Below are positions 20,128 through 31,674 of a stretch of 64,000 bases of DNA, piece by piece. The notes under the pieces were generated by a model, which saw nothing but the letters and a program-made list of their open reading frames with translations, searched no databases and was not told where the DNA came from. The stretch covers positions 62,001 through 126,000 of the forward strand of contig SWBL01000009.1 of assembly GCA_024195585.1 (NCBI GenBank), read 5' to 3'. The translations under genes and the position numbers were made by a program. The DNA comes from Aureobasidium sp. EXF-3400 (Eukaryota; Ascomycota; Dothideomycetes; Dothideales; Saccotheciaceae). The stretch's first letter is position 1. Each line of letters opens with the position of its first letter.

Positions 20128-23100
20128 CTATTGGCAGAAGAGTTCAATCTCTCCCATGCCTCCGACAGTCTCGCCACGCTGTTCGCGCCAAGTTTCAAAG
20201 GCCGACTGCACATCCTCATCACTCTGAATGCTTACATAGTCATCCTCGTCGAGGTACTTCAGCTTGACTTGGTTTGGTGAGCGATCACTTAGACTGATGT
20301 TGGTACTGCGAGACAGCTTGGCGTCGATGCGATCCCTTAGAGAATGATATGAAATGTTCAATGGCACGACGAGAGTCAAGACGGTACTTGAGGCGTGCAC
20401 CTTGATTTTGAGCTGTGACAGACCAAACTCAGAGCTAGAAGACAGAGGCGGTGATATAGGAGAGTCGTAGCCAGGTCCTGGAGTAGGCGTGCTGGTACGG
20501 GAAGATCCAACGTAAGCCAAACCAGGATTAACTCTTAGAGCAGGTGGACCTTCATGGCCATACGGTGCATCTGCATTTGAACGAGTTGCTGATCGTTCGC
20601 GCTGTTGTGGTGACTGCACTGGAGGATAGGCCAGACTGGGTGAGTTGCTCTGACTCCTGGGTACCGAGCTGTTTACATGGTATTGAGCAGGGAAAGGCGG
20701 AACAGGCACATCAGGAACTGGCGGTCTTGATCCGTTTGCAACTCTGCGCGAGATGTGGTTGATGTCGGGACTGCTTGCGGATCTGTTCCTTGAAGGTGGG
20801 ACTTGTTGGGTACTGTGCATACCAACCAATCCAGGTCTGGGTCCAGAAGTGCGCTGACTGGCCGCGTAACTCGAGAGAGCGGCGTTGTTCTCGCGCGAAG
20901 CAGTACGGCTCATGGCCGGGGCAGTGTAGCGCGTTTGGTTGTCGTGGAATTGGTTTGGGAAGTACGACATGCTCGACGAACCACTGGTCCTCTGAGAAGG
21001 CAGCGGCGTCTCGACAGGCGAGAAGTACGAGTCTTTTTCCATCGAAGGCGACTGTGCATAGGGCAGCTGTTGAGTCCTCAAACTCAATGAAGGATGGTTG
21101 CCAGCTGCGTTGGCTGGGAGTCGTGGCGGGGGCATACGGCCTCCCAGGGTCAACGGGGGGCCACTCTCGCCAGTCGTAGATCTCGAGCGGAGGCTTGTCA
21201 TGGATGCGTTTCTGCTGCTCATGGTTGAAGTCTCAAACGAGGAGTGCGGAGCATATGTAGGGAACGAGGAAGGTGGGACGACTGTGCCTTCTTCGTCATC
21301 GTCGTCAGCTTCTTTGTAAGGATTTACAAGATCTTCTTGGTTCTGCTGAATGTAGGTGAAGTCGGTGGCCGAGGTACCGAAGGAAGGCCTGTGAGAGGCT
21401 GTGGTACTATCGCTACGTCTTACGAGATCGTTGCAGACAGCCTTTTGTTCTAGCAGCTTCGAGTACCACTTGCTCATGGTATCTTCAGTAGGAAAGCGAA
21501 CAACGAAGTTTTCGATGCCCGGATCGCCCTTCCAGAAGATTTGACATGTGTAGGAGCCCGGCTTTGATGCTTTGACGACGTCCGTGACATTCTGCATGAA
21601 GATACGACCTTTGAGCTGCATCTTCGGTCTACCTTTCTTGTCGACCATCGAACGTGTGGATATCTTGTTCTTTGGCTTGTTGCGGTCGATATCCTTACAA
21701 CATAACAGAATTGACTCAAAGAAGTAGACGTGATATTCTCGTTCCTGATCCTTTCCTGGTGCACTGTCACTTTTGATAACAGTATAACTGCCGAAGAGCA
21801 GAAGGCCACCGAAGCCTGTGACGCGATGACCCTTCCAGTCTTCAACGCGACTCTTGAGATCTTCCAGAGCTTCAAGTCTATCTTCATTCTCAATGGCGGT
21901 GTTTGTGCGGGTCAGGACAGTTGTCGCACATTCCTTGCCTTTGAAAAGATCAGCCTTGATATCCTCTGAGTAGTCACCCTTCTGATATAAAGAATCGAGC
22001 AACAAAGGATACTTGGAAAGTCTCTGGAAAGGCTTCATCAGGAAGCCGTAGAGGGTTGGTGGAGATTCGACAAGCTGGCGCATATCAATAGTGCCGCCGG
22101 CTTCCTTGAGCTTGGCAAATTCTCTCATAACAACCTCTTCACAGAGCTTTTGGTTGGCGATATAAGGCTCATACACCATGAAGCCTTCGTTTTGCTGGAT
22201 GAAGATCTTGCCCCAGTTTTGCTCATCCTCTGGAATGGCGTTGGTCTGCTCGACCCTGATAAGGAAACGGCGTTGGAAGTTGAGAAGTGCGTCAAGATTG
22301 TGGAAGATCTGATGGCTCACATCGCCGGAAACAACGCCTTTGCTCTCGCAGAGTTGCTTGAAAGCTTGCAGAAGCTCGAGATGTTGTACGTAGGTTCTTT
22401 CGGTTTGCACCAGTTCCTCGACAATATGTTGTCGCTGACTGCGTTTGCCAGAATGTGCGGCGATCTGATCAGGGCGAAGATCTTCGATAATGTTTTGTTG
22501 CACCATGATGTCGAGCAGCCTTGAAACCATTCTTACGACCTAGACAAATTAGAAAGAGCAATGTGGAGTTAAGTGAGGAAGTGATTACCTTGACAAAGCC
22601 ACCAATGTCATCCTGGTAGAGATCGTAGAGAATGAAACAGTCCTCTACTGAGAAATTGAGACCGTTGATGCAACCACGTAGGAAACTTGAAGTGAGAGCT
22701 TTTCCTTGTTTGGCAGCGCTGATTTTAGACACGTCGATCTCAACGGGTTGGTCAGGTCGTAAGATGTTGTATAAGGAGACGAGCGGATGGCCAAGCTGGA
22801 AAGTCTTCCAGATCAGCTGGACAACATCGAGATCTTCGTGCTGTTGTTCCGTTTCCAAGAAGTATTCGTCGAAACCAGGAACCGCCAGAAGACGTTGACG
22901 CAAAGTGATGCACATTTGGAACAAGGAAGCATCCTTGTCGGCGACCTTGTTCATGACATTGCCGGAGGGCTCGACATTTCCTTGAATAGTAGAAGGAGCG
23001 GGTGAGAGCGAAGGCGTCGGCGGGACGTTGAACAAAGTCGAGGTGGATGTGCCTTGAGTTGTGTCGGAGTTTCTGGAGAGGACCGAGTGGATGGAATGCG

Positions 23101-23218
23101 ATGAGTGGGTATGGTTCTGGGATTGGACCAGCGGTGAGGTTGCGGAAGGCATTTTGTTGTAGAAAGCCTGGGGCGCGGTATGTGTTCGGGTCATTCCAGC
23201 ATGAGAGGCAACCTGCAT
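20128..23218 (-). CDS. CDC24: Rho guanine nucleotide exchange factor Cdc24
   Basis: GEF that loads GTP onto Cdc42 (and Rac) to set cell polarity and hyphal growth. Exons 23218-22589 and 22539-20128 give 1013 aa; the intron is GTAATC..GTCTAG and the join reads GFVK-VVRMVSRLLDIM. Domains in order: Ser/Thr-rich N-terminus; Cdc24 calponin-like domain about 95-210 (DASLFQMCITLRQRLLAVPGF); DH domain about 246-425 (VEELVQTERTYVQHLELLQ and MKPFQRLSKYPLLLDSL); PH domain about 450-600; a long Ser/Pro-rich disordered stretch; and a C-terminal PB1 domain about 921-1013 (LKYLDEDDYVSIQSDEDVQ) that binds the Bem1 scaffold. ATG 23218 is the most upstream in-frame ATG. Further Met codons at residues 9 and 23 could be alternatives. 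The gene is divergent from the F-box/WD40 gene across a 1.2-kb region. Confidence 0.96.
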
Positions 23219-24385
23219 GATTGGGGGAGGGAACCAGGGGCGCGCGCAGGCGTGGTATATAACGGCAAGTACACGTGGGCGTATGTGTCGAGGGCAGATT
23301 CAGGTTTTGGAGCGATGGCAGGGTAGAGGTCGTCGGGGTCCACAAGCGCGTGCCGTGCGCGGTCGGAAGGTGCGAAGGCGCGATGCAGATGCAAAGATCT
23401 ACTGTTGCATGTGTGTAAAGAAGGCCGGCTCTTCCTCAGGTGACGGTGCCTCGTTCCTCGACCTGGACGTGGACAAGGAGAGAGGGAGTGATTGCAGTGG
23501 TGGGGCCCGTGTGAAAGCCACTTTCTGGCCGTGGCTGTGGCTTGTTGTATATGTCCTGTTGGTGAGTGAAGGAGCGACTACGGATCTGGTGACGGCGGGA
23601 GACACGACTCTTTCCCGGTGGAATGGGCTGGAGAATCTTCACTGGTGCAGCGGCGACGACGATTTGGGACAGCGAGGTGAACAATGAAAGACAGACGGAC
23701 ACAGGCTCACACAAGGAATAGCCAGCGACCACAGGCGGGCGGCCCTTCTCAAAGGACCCTGCTCTTTCTGGAGCCCCCGGCTCTTTCCTTTGTGAAACGC
23801 GCTTGGGCCCCCCTTCCACATTTACCCTACCACCATGCACACCCACTGCTAGTAGATCAGCCTCTGTTACAAGACTCGCCGTCTGCATCGTGGCTCTTCC
23901 GGCTCTGCCTTGACGTCCCTCGATTTGTTCAACTTTGTCCTGCGTGATCCGTGACTGTCTTCCTCTTGACCGCCTTGAAGTGACTAGTTACAAGCAGCAA
24001 GCTCAAAGAATAGCCCTGGAGGCAGGCTTCTGCGACGATCACGCGAGGGCCACCGTCTTCTCCTCGCTTTGCTCGCCAAAGCAATCCGGATTGACGATCG
24101 TCCGTCCCGCCGCCCGCTCAGCGGACTCTGCGTCCTGACTCTTGCCCATCAGCCAAAAGTCCAAACCCGTCCTTGTTCTAGCAAACTCTGTTGATTGGTT
24201 GATCCACGGGTGGTACTGACTCTGCGGACAAGTCTTGATGCCAACTCCCTGACACACAGAGTCAAAGAGAAGCGCCGCTGGAGTTTGATCGCGCCTGCCG
24301 ACCCGATATTTAGCCCGCTCTTGTTTACAGTACCAAACCTGTCTTGCCTTGCCCGCCAAAACACTCGTGTGAGCAGACGCCTAAC
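23219..24385. other. Intergenic: divergent promoter region CDC24/F-box gene
   Basis: A 1.17-kb stretch carrying two 5' leaders and promoters. Several frames of 60-156 codons exist on both strands, but none has a domain or splice support. Nothing further is identified. Confidence 0.5.
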
Positions 24386-26873
24386 ATGGCGCAAGAAGAA
24401 ATGAAAGTCGACGAGGGATACTCAGGAGGCTCCGAGGAAACGAGAAGTCTATCCGACAGCGACTTTACTATGCACATCGATCCCGTCGACGGTCATGTTT
24501 CAAAGTCGTCCACACCCACCCTCGAGTCGATGCTTTCGGGCGTGCTGGGCCTACCCCCGGCCCAAAGATCAGCCTTCATAGCCTCTTTGTTGCAACTGCT
24601 ACCAGACTCGGAGCGATATGGTATTTGCATAACCTGAACCTATCCATACAGTATCCATCTAACATCAACTAGAAACTGCATACACAGCTCTGCGCTCGCT
24701 GCGCACGTCATCCATCGCATCCATAGTCGAACGCCTAAACCCCCTGCTTCATCTCGACCCAGTAGTCTTCCTACCACCCGAGATTACCTCTCAAATCTTC
24801 CTCCACCTCTCACCCTCCGATCTCCTCCGATGCTCAACCGCTTCTCGGCTCTGGCGCGAACGTGTCTTGGACAGCAACCTCTGGAGAACCTTTTTTGCTC
24901 GTGAGGGATGGATGCCAGACGTTGCAGAAGTCAGGAGTGGTGAAGCCGCCGAAGCCAGACGCCGCTTAGCCCTGTCGCGCAACACTCCTCAGAAGCCTCC
25001 TAGAAGGAAGCCAGATGGCGAGCTTGAGAGAAGTGGTAGCATCAAAAGAGCAAGGGAAACTGTCAACGGATGGAACGAACAACACAGTACTCTCGAGGCC
25101 GATGATGATGCTATTCTGCAGGATCCAGAAGACGGTGCTGCCTCTCTATCCGCCATGAGCCTCGCTTCTGAAGCCGATTACCTTGATGTAAACTCTGGAA
25201 ACGACCTCTCTTCAAACCTGCTTCCTCTGCTGTCTCCACCACTTTACAACACATATGCTTCTGCACCACGCATCAACTGGTTATACTTGTACAAACAGCG
25301 ACGCCGTCTAGAGGAAAACTGGAACAAAGGCCGATACACGACATTTCAGCTGCCACATCCAGACCATCCCGAGGAAGCTCATGATGAGTGCGTCTACACG
25401 ATACAGCACTCGCGTGACTGGTTAGTAAGTGGTAGTCGCGACAAGACCATTGCTATCTGGGATCTAGAGACCCAAAGGCGTGTGAGGACTCTTTCTGGTG
25501 CTCATATTGCGTCTGTGCTATGCCTACAGTTCGATGAACGTCCGGATCAAGACATCGTGGTTTCAGGCGGAAGTGACTCCTTTGTGGTCATCTGGCGCTT
25601 CTCGACTGGTCGCATCATTCGCAAGATGGATGAAGCACATACCGAATCCGTACTCAATCTACGTTTCGATGACGACCTGTTGATAACCTGCTCCAAGGAT
25701 AAGACTATCAAGATCTGGAATCGCAGAGAACTCTTTGTGGACAGCGATATCGTCCCGGCAGTCGCGAAACGTCAGCTTGAGATCGGCCATCCTATGAACC
25801 CTATCAAGGAGTACTCGCTACTACTTACACTTCTTGGCCACGGTGCAGCAGTCAACGCAATACAAATGCATCAAGGTCAGATCGTTTCTGCTTCCGGCGA
25901 TCGAACCATCAAAGCATGGGATATCAACACTGGTATATGCACAAGGACATTTACCGGCCACACCAAAGGTATTGCTTGTTTACAGTACGATGGTCGCCGT
26001 ATCGTGAGTGGCAGCAGTGACAACACTGTCCGTATCTTCGACGCAGCTACGTCGGCAGAAGTCGCCTGTCTCCCCGGCCACAGCAGCTTGGTTCGTACTG
26101 TACAGGCTCGCTTTGGTGACATGGGAATCTCATCCGAGCAGCTCGAGGCCGATGCACGCGCTGTCGATGAAAGGTTCCATGATGCTCGCATGAATGGTTT
26201 GAACCCTGACCAGAACAGGACTCGGGGACAACGCAACGCTGGCTCGAGTAATCCTAACGAGGTATGTGCGGTGGGTGCGAAGATTCCTCCAGGAGGTGGT
26301 GGCAACGCTTGGAGTCGCATCGTGTCAGGCTCCTATGATGAGACAGTCATCATCTGGAAGAAGGACTCCGACGGTAAGTGGGTTCCAAGCAGAAGGCTGC
26401 GGCAAGACGAGATCCTTCAGACCAGACGAAGATCTCGCGTACAGCCTGCAGCCGCTCCCCAGCAGGTAATGCAACAGCCACGCCAAAACGGTGCAGACGA
26501 ACAGGATGCTGCTGCACAGCCAGGGCCATCAGGTTCCTCAGTTTCGGCGCCGGTTCCAGATATCCAGCTTCAACAAGATATCCAACAGCTGGCTCAATAT
26601 AACGCCCAGCATCAGGCCCAGCAACATGCGCAGAACCAAGCTGGCCCGGCTGGTCCACCTGCTAATCACCATCATCACCACGGCCACCACGGAGCTGCTG
26701 GACATCATGCTCGTCATCGTGTCAGAGAAGACAGCAATCGTGTTTTCAAGCTTCAGTTCGACAGCCGACGCATTGTGTGTTGTTCACAGAACAGAGTCAT
26801 CGTAGGATGGGACTTTGCTGCTGGTGACTCTGATCTTGAACAAGCAAGTCGTTTCTTTGGCGAGACAGACTAG
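24386..26873 (+). CDS. F-box/WD40 repeat protein, SCF ubiquitin-ligase adaptor
   Basis: Substrate receptor of an SCF E3 ligase, of the beta-TrCP/FWD-like type. Exons 24386-24620 and 24688-26873 give 806 aa; the join SERY-ALRSLRTSS is in phase 1 with donor GTATTT and acceptor CACAG (other AGs lie inside the intron). The F-box spans about residues 103-150: FLPPEITSQIFLHLSPSDLLRCS, then WRERVLDSNLWRTFF. WD repeats begin near residue 312 (VSGSRDKTIAIWDLE, VSGGSDSFVVIWRF, CSKDKTIKIWN, ASGDRTIKAWD, SGSSDNTVRIFD, SGSYDETVIIWKK). The last blade is at the extreme C-terminus (VGWDFA), after a Gln-rich and His-rich (HHHHHGHHG) insert. The Neurospora clock-related FWD-1 is a possible orthologue, but that needs a tree. 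The basic RKRARE-like stretch near 190 may be a nuclear signal. Confidence 0.9.
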
Positions 26874-27863
26874 GTCGTGGCAACAATGTTGGTCTAAGTT
26901 TTGGCTGAGTCGTTCTGTCTTCTTTATTTGCGTGCCTTGATAGCTAGTCTTGGCCACTTTAATCAGTTCTCGGACATCTTTCCTAGTGAACGTTGTACTA
27001 TAGAGCCACGAAGCTCTTGACGAGCAAACACATATCGAATTGGTCGAGTCCAATGTTTATCATACCCTCTTCTCTTATGAAGCAAGTCTTTCCAAATTGT
27101 CATGACCCTGACCCGCGCGATGCTCGTGTCAAAGTATGCAAACATCAGGTGATGTTTTGTCGGATGGGAATTTGGTCGATTGTTTACGTATATGCAAGAT
27201 ACGAAGTCAAAGGAGCGCGGATATAAAGAGCATGCAAAAGTCACAACCCGATCGCTTCACTTCTCGATCCCCGCCATCCCCCCACGCACATGTCGAGTCG
27301 TTGGCGTTCAGACCAGCTGCAATGCACAGCGTGCGTTGTTACCAGAGCTTCGGTTAAGCAGTCAGCGCTATGCATCCAAGATGCCGATCCCCTCTGATGG
27401 TTGAACAAAACACAATCGCGGCTCTTGGAGTCCTGGGCACGCCGCAATCAGCAAGTACGGGTAATTGAGGAGGCATAGAGGCGCTGCGTTGAGCTGCGAG
27501 TGGTTCAGAGCGAACAAGGCGGTCTGCAGGTCGGTATACTTGCGGCACGTCTTGTCTGCAGAGATAAGAGCATAGAGCATGGCGGACATTGCTTTTGTGG
27601 CATGGCAATGATGATCTGGCAAAGTTCGGCCAGCGCAAGCGCCGGTAACGGTATTCGTCAGTGCGCCGGAGAAGATGATGGCAGCTTCCCAACAGCTCGC
27701 AAGCCGAGAGGAGAGCCAGTCTTTCGAGTATATTTGATAAGACCCCCAGCACCCTTGCAGTTGACAAACGCTCATCGCTCATCACCCAAGCAATCGATAA
27801 CCAAACGACACACGGCGCTGTTTGCCATTTTTCCCGAGAGAACAACACCAACCTTCCGAAGCC
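26874..27863. other. Intergenic
   Basis: It lies between the F-box gene and the carbonic anhydrase (both +), so it holds a 3' flank and the promoter of the first carbonic anhydrase exon. Overlapping frames of up to 173 codons near 27354-28021 look like chance. No gene is supported. Confidence 0.5.
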
Positions 27864-28824
27864 ATGTCAGAGAACACCGGACCCAAGGGTACGTGAGTCA
27901 AAGACCTATCGTTGCTTTTCCGCCATCGGCCCAGCTTCTTGTCTTCTTGTCCTTCTTCCATCACACCCAACACCATGCGGCCTCTTGTTCAATTCGCTGT
28001 GCGAGCCTCCTGCTCGGGTAGAGCACTGCGAGCATTCAAGCCTACACCCAATCGCTTCTTCCACACATCACCACGCTCGCTGTGTCCAGATTCACAGAAC
28101 GAGAACGACGATGACTACCGTATCGTTACCCGCATAACATCACGAGTCCAACGAGGCACAATGCTGACCGCGTATCTGCACAGGCGGCTTCGCCCACACC
28201 CTCGCCGAGCGCGTTGAGCAATGGAGCTCCAGCATGGAGCAGACCGACCCCGACTTCTTCCCCAAGTCCGCAAAGGGTCAGTCTCCCAAGATTCTCTGGA
28301 TCGGTTGCGCCGACTCTCGCATCCCCGAGTCAACCATCCTGGGCCTGAAGCCTGGTGAGGTCTTTGTCCACCGCAACATTGCCAACATCATCACACCCAC
28401 CGACATCAACTCGCTTTCCGTTATTGAGTTCGCCGTTGCTCACCTCAAGGTCGAACATATTCTCGTCTGCGGCCACACCAGCTGTGGCGGTGTCAACGCC
28501 GCTCTCGGAAACACCAGACTCGGTCTGCTCGACGTTTGGCTGCAGCCCATGCGCCAGCTCAGAATGGAGCACACCGAAGAGCTGGAGAAGATGGAATCTC
28601 AGGCTGCCAAGACCCACAGACTCAGTCAATACAACATCTTGCGCAGTCTCGACACTCTGAGAATGAACCCTACCGTCATCGACGCCATGGCTGAGCGCAA
28701 TCTGGAGCTGCACGGTGTCATCTACCACGTCGAGAACGGAAAGCTCGAGGTTGTCGAGTCCACCGAGGAGGAAAACAGACTGAAGAAGCGCCTGGCTGCC
28801 TTCACCACAAAGACGGCTGCATAA
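27864..28824 (+). CDS. NCE103: Beta-carbonic anhydrase, short (cytosolic) form
   Basis: Zinc enzyme converting CO2 and water to bicarbonate; in fungi it supplies bicarbonate for carboxylation reactions in ambient air. Exons 27864-27888 and 28184-28824 give 221 aa. The 295-nt intron has a strong GTACGT donor. The join MSENTGPKG-GFAHTLAERVEQW is in frame. Zinc ligands and the dyad are visible: Cys50, Asp52 and Arg54 in GCADSR, His106 and Cys109 in CGHTSCGG. The rest of the fold is complete, including FVHRNIANI and the C-terminal GVIYHVENGKLEVVES. No targeting sequence is present in this form, so it should be cytosolic. The large intron contains a second potential first exon with its own ATG (next entry). 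Confidence 0.93.
27975..28824 (+). CDS. NCE103: Beta-carbonic anhydrase, predicted mitochondrial form (alternative first exon)
   Basis: This is an alternative first exon, 27975-28119, lying inside the intron of the short form and joined to the same acceptor (exon 28184-28824), giving 261 aa. Its donor is GTATCG in phase 1, the same phase as the short form, so the join reads NENDDDYR-GFAHTL. The first 37 residues (MRPLVQFAVRASCSGRALRA, then FKPTPNRFFHTSPRSL) have no acidic residue, many Arg and Ser, and RFFHTSP, which looks exactly like a fungal mitochondrial presequence with its cleavage region. An alternative promoter upstream of 27975, or skipping of the first exon, would be needed. What is seen is the frame and splice signals; the double-targeting is inference. 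If transcripts do not show it, it is a chance frame. Confidence 0.68.
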
Positions 28825-29171
28825 GTGCAACCTACACATGTTTGAAGGGCCCATTGGGGTCTGTGGAGTAATTCGGAGTAGGCATTGGAATCCCCAGTAC
28901 GACCTATCGTGATAGCCTGGAGGGAGTACTATTGGAAGAGACTATACAGGTTGAATACGTTCAAGCGCGGCGACACATAATCAACAACTAAACCACATTA
29001 ATCGACTTGCCAGCAGGCAATTTCCAAATTTACAATGAGTCAGTGTATCCACTTTGTGGAGCTGTTGCGATGCCGGATCCCCGGACATAGCGTAGCTCCA
29101 TGGTCAACATGAAATAAGTTGCTTTGTTTCCACCAACTCCTTCTCTTCTTGGAGACAAATAACCAGACAAG
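28825..29171. other. Intergenic
   Basis: A short stretch between two plus-strand genes with the carbonic anhydrase 3' flank and the promoter of the aldo-keto reductase. Nothing recognisable. Confidence 0.55.
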
Positions 29172-30570
29172 ATGCATGAACTAGCAGCATTCGCCAAACC
29201 GCAAGAGTCCAAGATGAAGTACCAATAGTAAGTTGTACTCGTCTGCTGACAATACACACCCATATCCTGATATCGAAATTCAAACTAGCTTGGGACTATC
29301 TGGACTCAAGGTCTCTCAGATCATTCTGGGAGCCATGTCTTACGGCTCCTCCAAATGGCAAGACTGGGTATTGGACGAAGAACAAGCATTGTGAGTATCA
29401 AATTCTTATCTTCCAGTCAAAGGGAAAAAAGCAGTTGGCTAACAATTTTCCAAGGCCTCTACTCAAATACGCCTATGACCGTGGCATCAACACTTGGGAT
29501 ACCGTTTGCCTCTCCCTTCCTTTTGCCTCCTTCCAATCGACTGACCAGAACAACACAGGCTGACGTCTACTCCAACGGCCGCAGCGAAGAAATCATCGGC
29601 AAGGCAATCACAGAATACAACATCCCACGCCACCGCCTCGTGCTGCTGACAAAATGCTACTTCGGCGTCACCGAAGACGACAACAACATCCATCAACCCA
29701 CGATCCCTGAAATGATGACTAATGACGGGGATCTGGTGAATCGAGTGGGATTATCCAGAAAGCATATTTTCGATGCTGTGGAGGCTAGTGTCAAGAGATT
29801 GGGTACTTATATTGATGTGTAAGTTTTTTGATGCTTTTGTGTGAAGGTGGAGTTGCTGATGATGGAGGTGGATAGATTGCAGATCCATCGATTGGATAGA
29901 GGAGCCCCGAAAAAGGAAATCATGAGGGCGTTAAACGATGTTGTTGAAAAGGGCTGGGTCCGCTATATCGGTGCTTCTTCAATGGCAGCATGGGAGTTTC
30001 AACAGTTGCAGGTAAGTCTTTCCTCCATCATATCACTACAGAAGCAAACACACTCGACACGAAAAAAGCCATATATCTAATACTGACAAACGCAATCTCA
30101 AGAACATTGCAGAAACCCACAACTACCACAAATTCATCAGCATGCAAAACTACCACAACCTCCTCTACCGCGAAGAAGAGCGAGAAATGATCCCCTACTG
30201 CAAAGCCACCGGCGTCGGCCTAATCCCCTGGTCCCCCATGGCCCGCGGTATCCTCGCTCGCCCCTGGTCTCTTCGCACCTCCATCCGCGAATCCTCCGAC
30301 AACACTTTGAAAGCTTTGATTCGCAATAAAGAAACCGACACCGATGAAAAGATTGTTAGGAAAGTTGAGGAGATTGCGCAGAGGAAGGGGGTAAGTATGG
30401 CGGGGGTGGCGGTTGGGTGGAGTGTGAGGAAGGGTGATATACCGATTTTGGGGTTGGCGAGTAGGGAGAGGATTGATGAGGCGGTTGGGAATTGTGGGGT
30501 GGAGTTGACGGAGGAGGAGGTCAAGGAGTTGGAGGAGTTGTATCAGCCTAAGGCTGTTAGTGGATTCTAG
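29172..30570 (+). CDS. Aldo-keto reductase, versiconal-hemiacetal-acetate-reductase-like
   Basis: NADPH-dependent reductase of the fungal YakC/VHR-like AKR group. Six exons: 29172-29227, 29289-29390, 29455-29503, 29559-29818, 29876-30011 and 30103-30570; total 356 aa. All introns are GT-AG and the frame closes exactly. The joins restore [44 protein letters not shown] and YIDV-LQIHRLDRG. The tetrad is Asp68, Tyr73, Lys101 and His160. The cofactor end GLIPWSPMARGILARP and ILGLASRERIDEAV are typical. A 14-residue extension before MKYQYLG matches what the family often has. No secondary-metabolite cluster surrounds it, so a role in such a pathway is unsupported. Exons 4 and 6 both turn from C-rich to G-rich along the sense strand. 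Confidence 0.92.
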
Positions 30571-30722
30571 GTATACTTCTGTATAGTAACACAAAGATGA
30601 AAGATGAAGACACAGAGGTATAAGATAAATTCATCTTCATTTGCCAAAGATAAGCAAACCAATCTCTAGATCTCCCTTCCAGCTTTTTCCAATACTTGCT
30701 GACCTTTTCTGTACAAGGGAAT

Positions 30723-31674
30723 CTAGTAAGATCCAGCTTTACCAGCACAACCCATATTGTCAATCCAATACTCGCATTGCTTCTTGATCAAATCCGTGCC
30801 AGTCTCGAGCTGCTCGGTCAACGGCACCTTGCCAGTCTTCTCAGCCGTGTAAGCAAAGTAATCAGACAAGACCATCTTGTTAACATTGACGCGAGTGACT
30901 CCCCTCTCGATACACTTGTTCAAGATTTCAGGGATGAACTCGTTGGTTCCGTGTAGTACGATTTGTACTCTGTTGTCGACTTTTTTCTGGATGGCTTCGA
31001 GACTGTGCAAACTCATATCAGTATACAGAACTGTGGATAGGTGGGAGGGGGAAGACTTACCGCTCATAGTCCAGATGAATATTTTCCACACCGTGATAAT
31101 CACCATGCACGTTTCCAAACGCAGGAGCCAAGAAATCAATGCCAGTCGCGATGAAATCATCCACTTCCTCTGCTGTAGTCATCATACCCTCCAGTTCTGC
31201 AGTATCCTTGACACCATCTTCGCCTCCTTCAATTCTTCCAGGCTCAGCTTCTGTAGCAATGCCCTTGGAATGGCAGAGTTTAACCAACTCGGTGGTTTTG
31301 GCTAGGTTTTCTTCTTTTTCGTAGTGTGACATGTCTACCATGATGGAGTCAAACATGGGTGTACCGTCGTGTTTCTTGAGCTCGGCTGCTCGCTTGATGA
31401 CTTCGGGGTCTTGGGCGTGGTCCATGTGTAGGGTTACGGGTACAGAGGCGGCGGCACAGGCTTCGGCGGCGGCGGACACAAAGGAAGGTGAGTAGTGTAG
31501 TGCCCAAGGGAAGAGCAGGATTTGGAGGGGTGCCTTTTTCGACTCGGCGGCGCGGATGGCGCCGATGATGGTTTCGAGGTTGTAGGACACGACACCTAGA
31601 ACGCCGTATTTGCCTTTAGCTGCTGCGTTGAGCATGCGTACGGCTGGGTTGTTGCTGAGTTTTTGGAGAGCCAT
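30723..31674 (-). CDS. Class II ketose-bisphosphate aldolase (tagatose/fructose-bisphosphate type)
   Basis: Zinc-dependent aldolase of the FbaA/GatY/KbaY family. Exons 31674-31061 and 31002-30723 give 297 aa. The intron is GTAAGT..TGCACAG and the join reads HLDYER-LEAIQKKV. Motifs: GVVSYNLETIIGAIRAAE at the start, HMDHAQD (zinc/active-site His and Asp), SIMVDMSHYEKEEN, ATEAEPGRIEGGEDG, FGNVHGDYHG and HGTNEFIPEILNKCIERGVTRVNVN. The glycolytic fungal class II enzyme is about 360 aa, so this shorter protein is probably a paralogue of the GatY/KbaY-like kind rather than the main glycolytic aldolase; that is inference from length and motifs. It is convergent with the upstream aldo-keto reductase (152 nt between stops). 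Confidence 0.9.

Noticed and set aside
27500..28021. 173-codon plus frame across the carbonic anhydrase leader
   Set aside because: It is out of frame with both first exons and has no domain; the MSENTG and MRPLVQ exons explain the region better.
29172..31674. Secondary-metabolite gene cluster around the VHR-like reductase
   Set aside because: No polyketide synthase, non-ribosomal peptide synthetase, P450 or pathway regulator is nearby; neighbours are primary metabolism and housekeeping genes.
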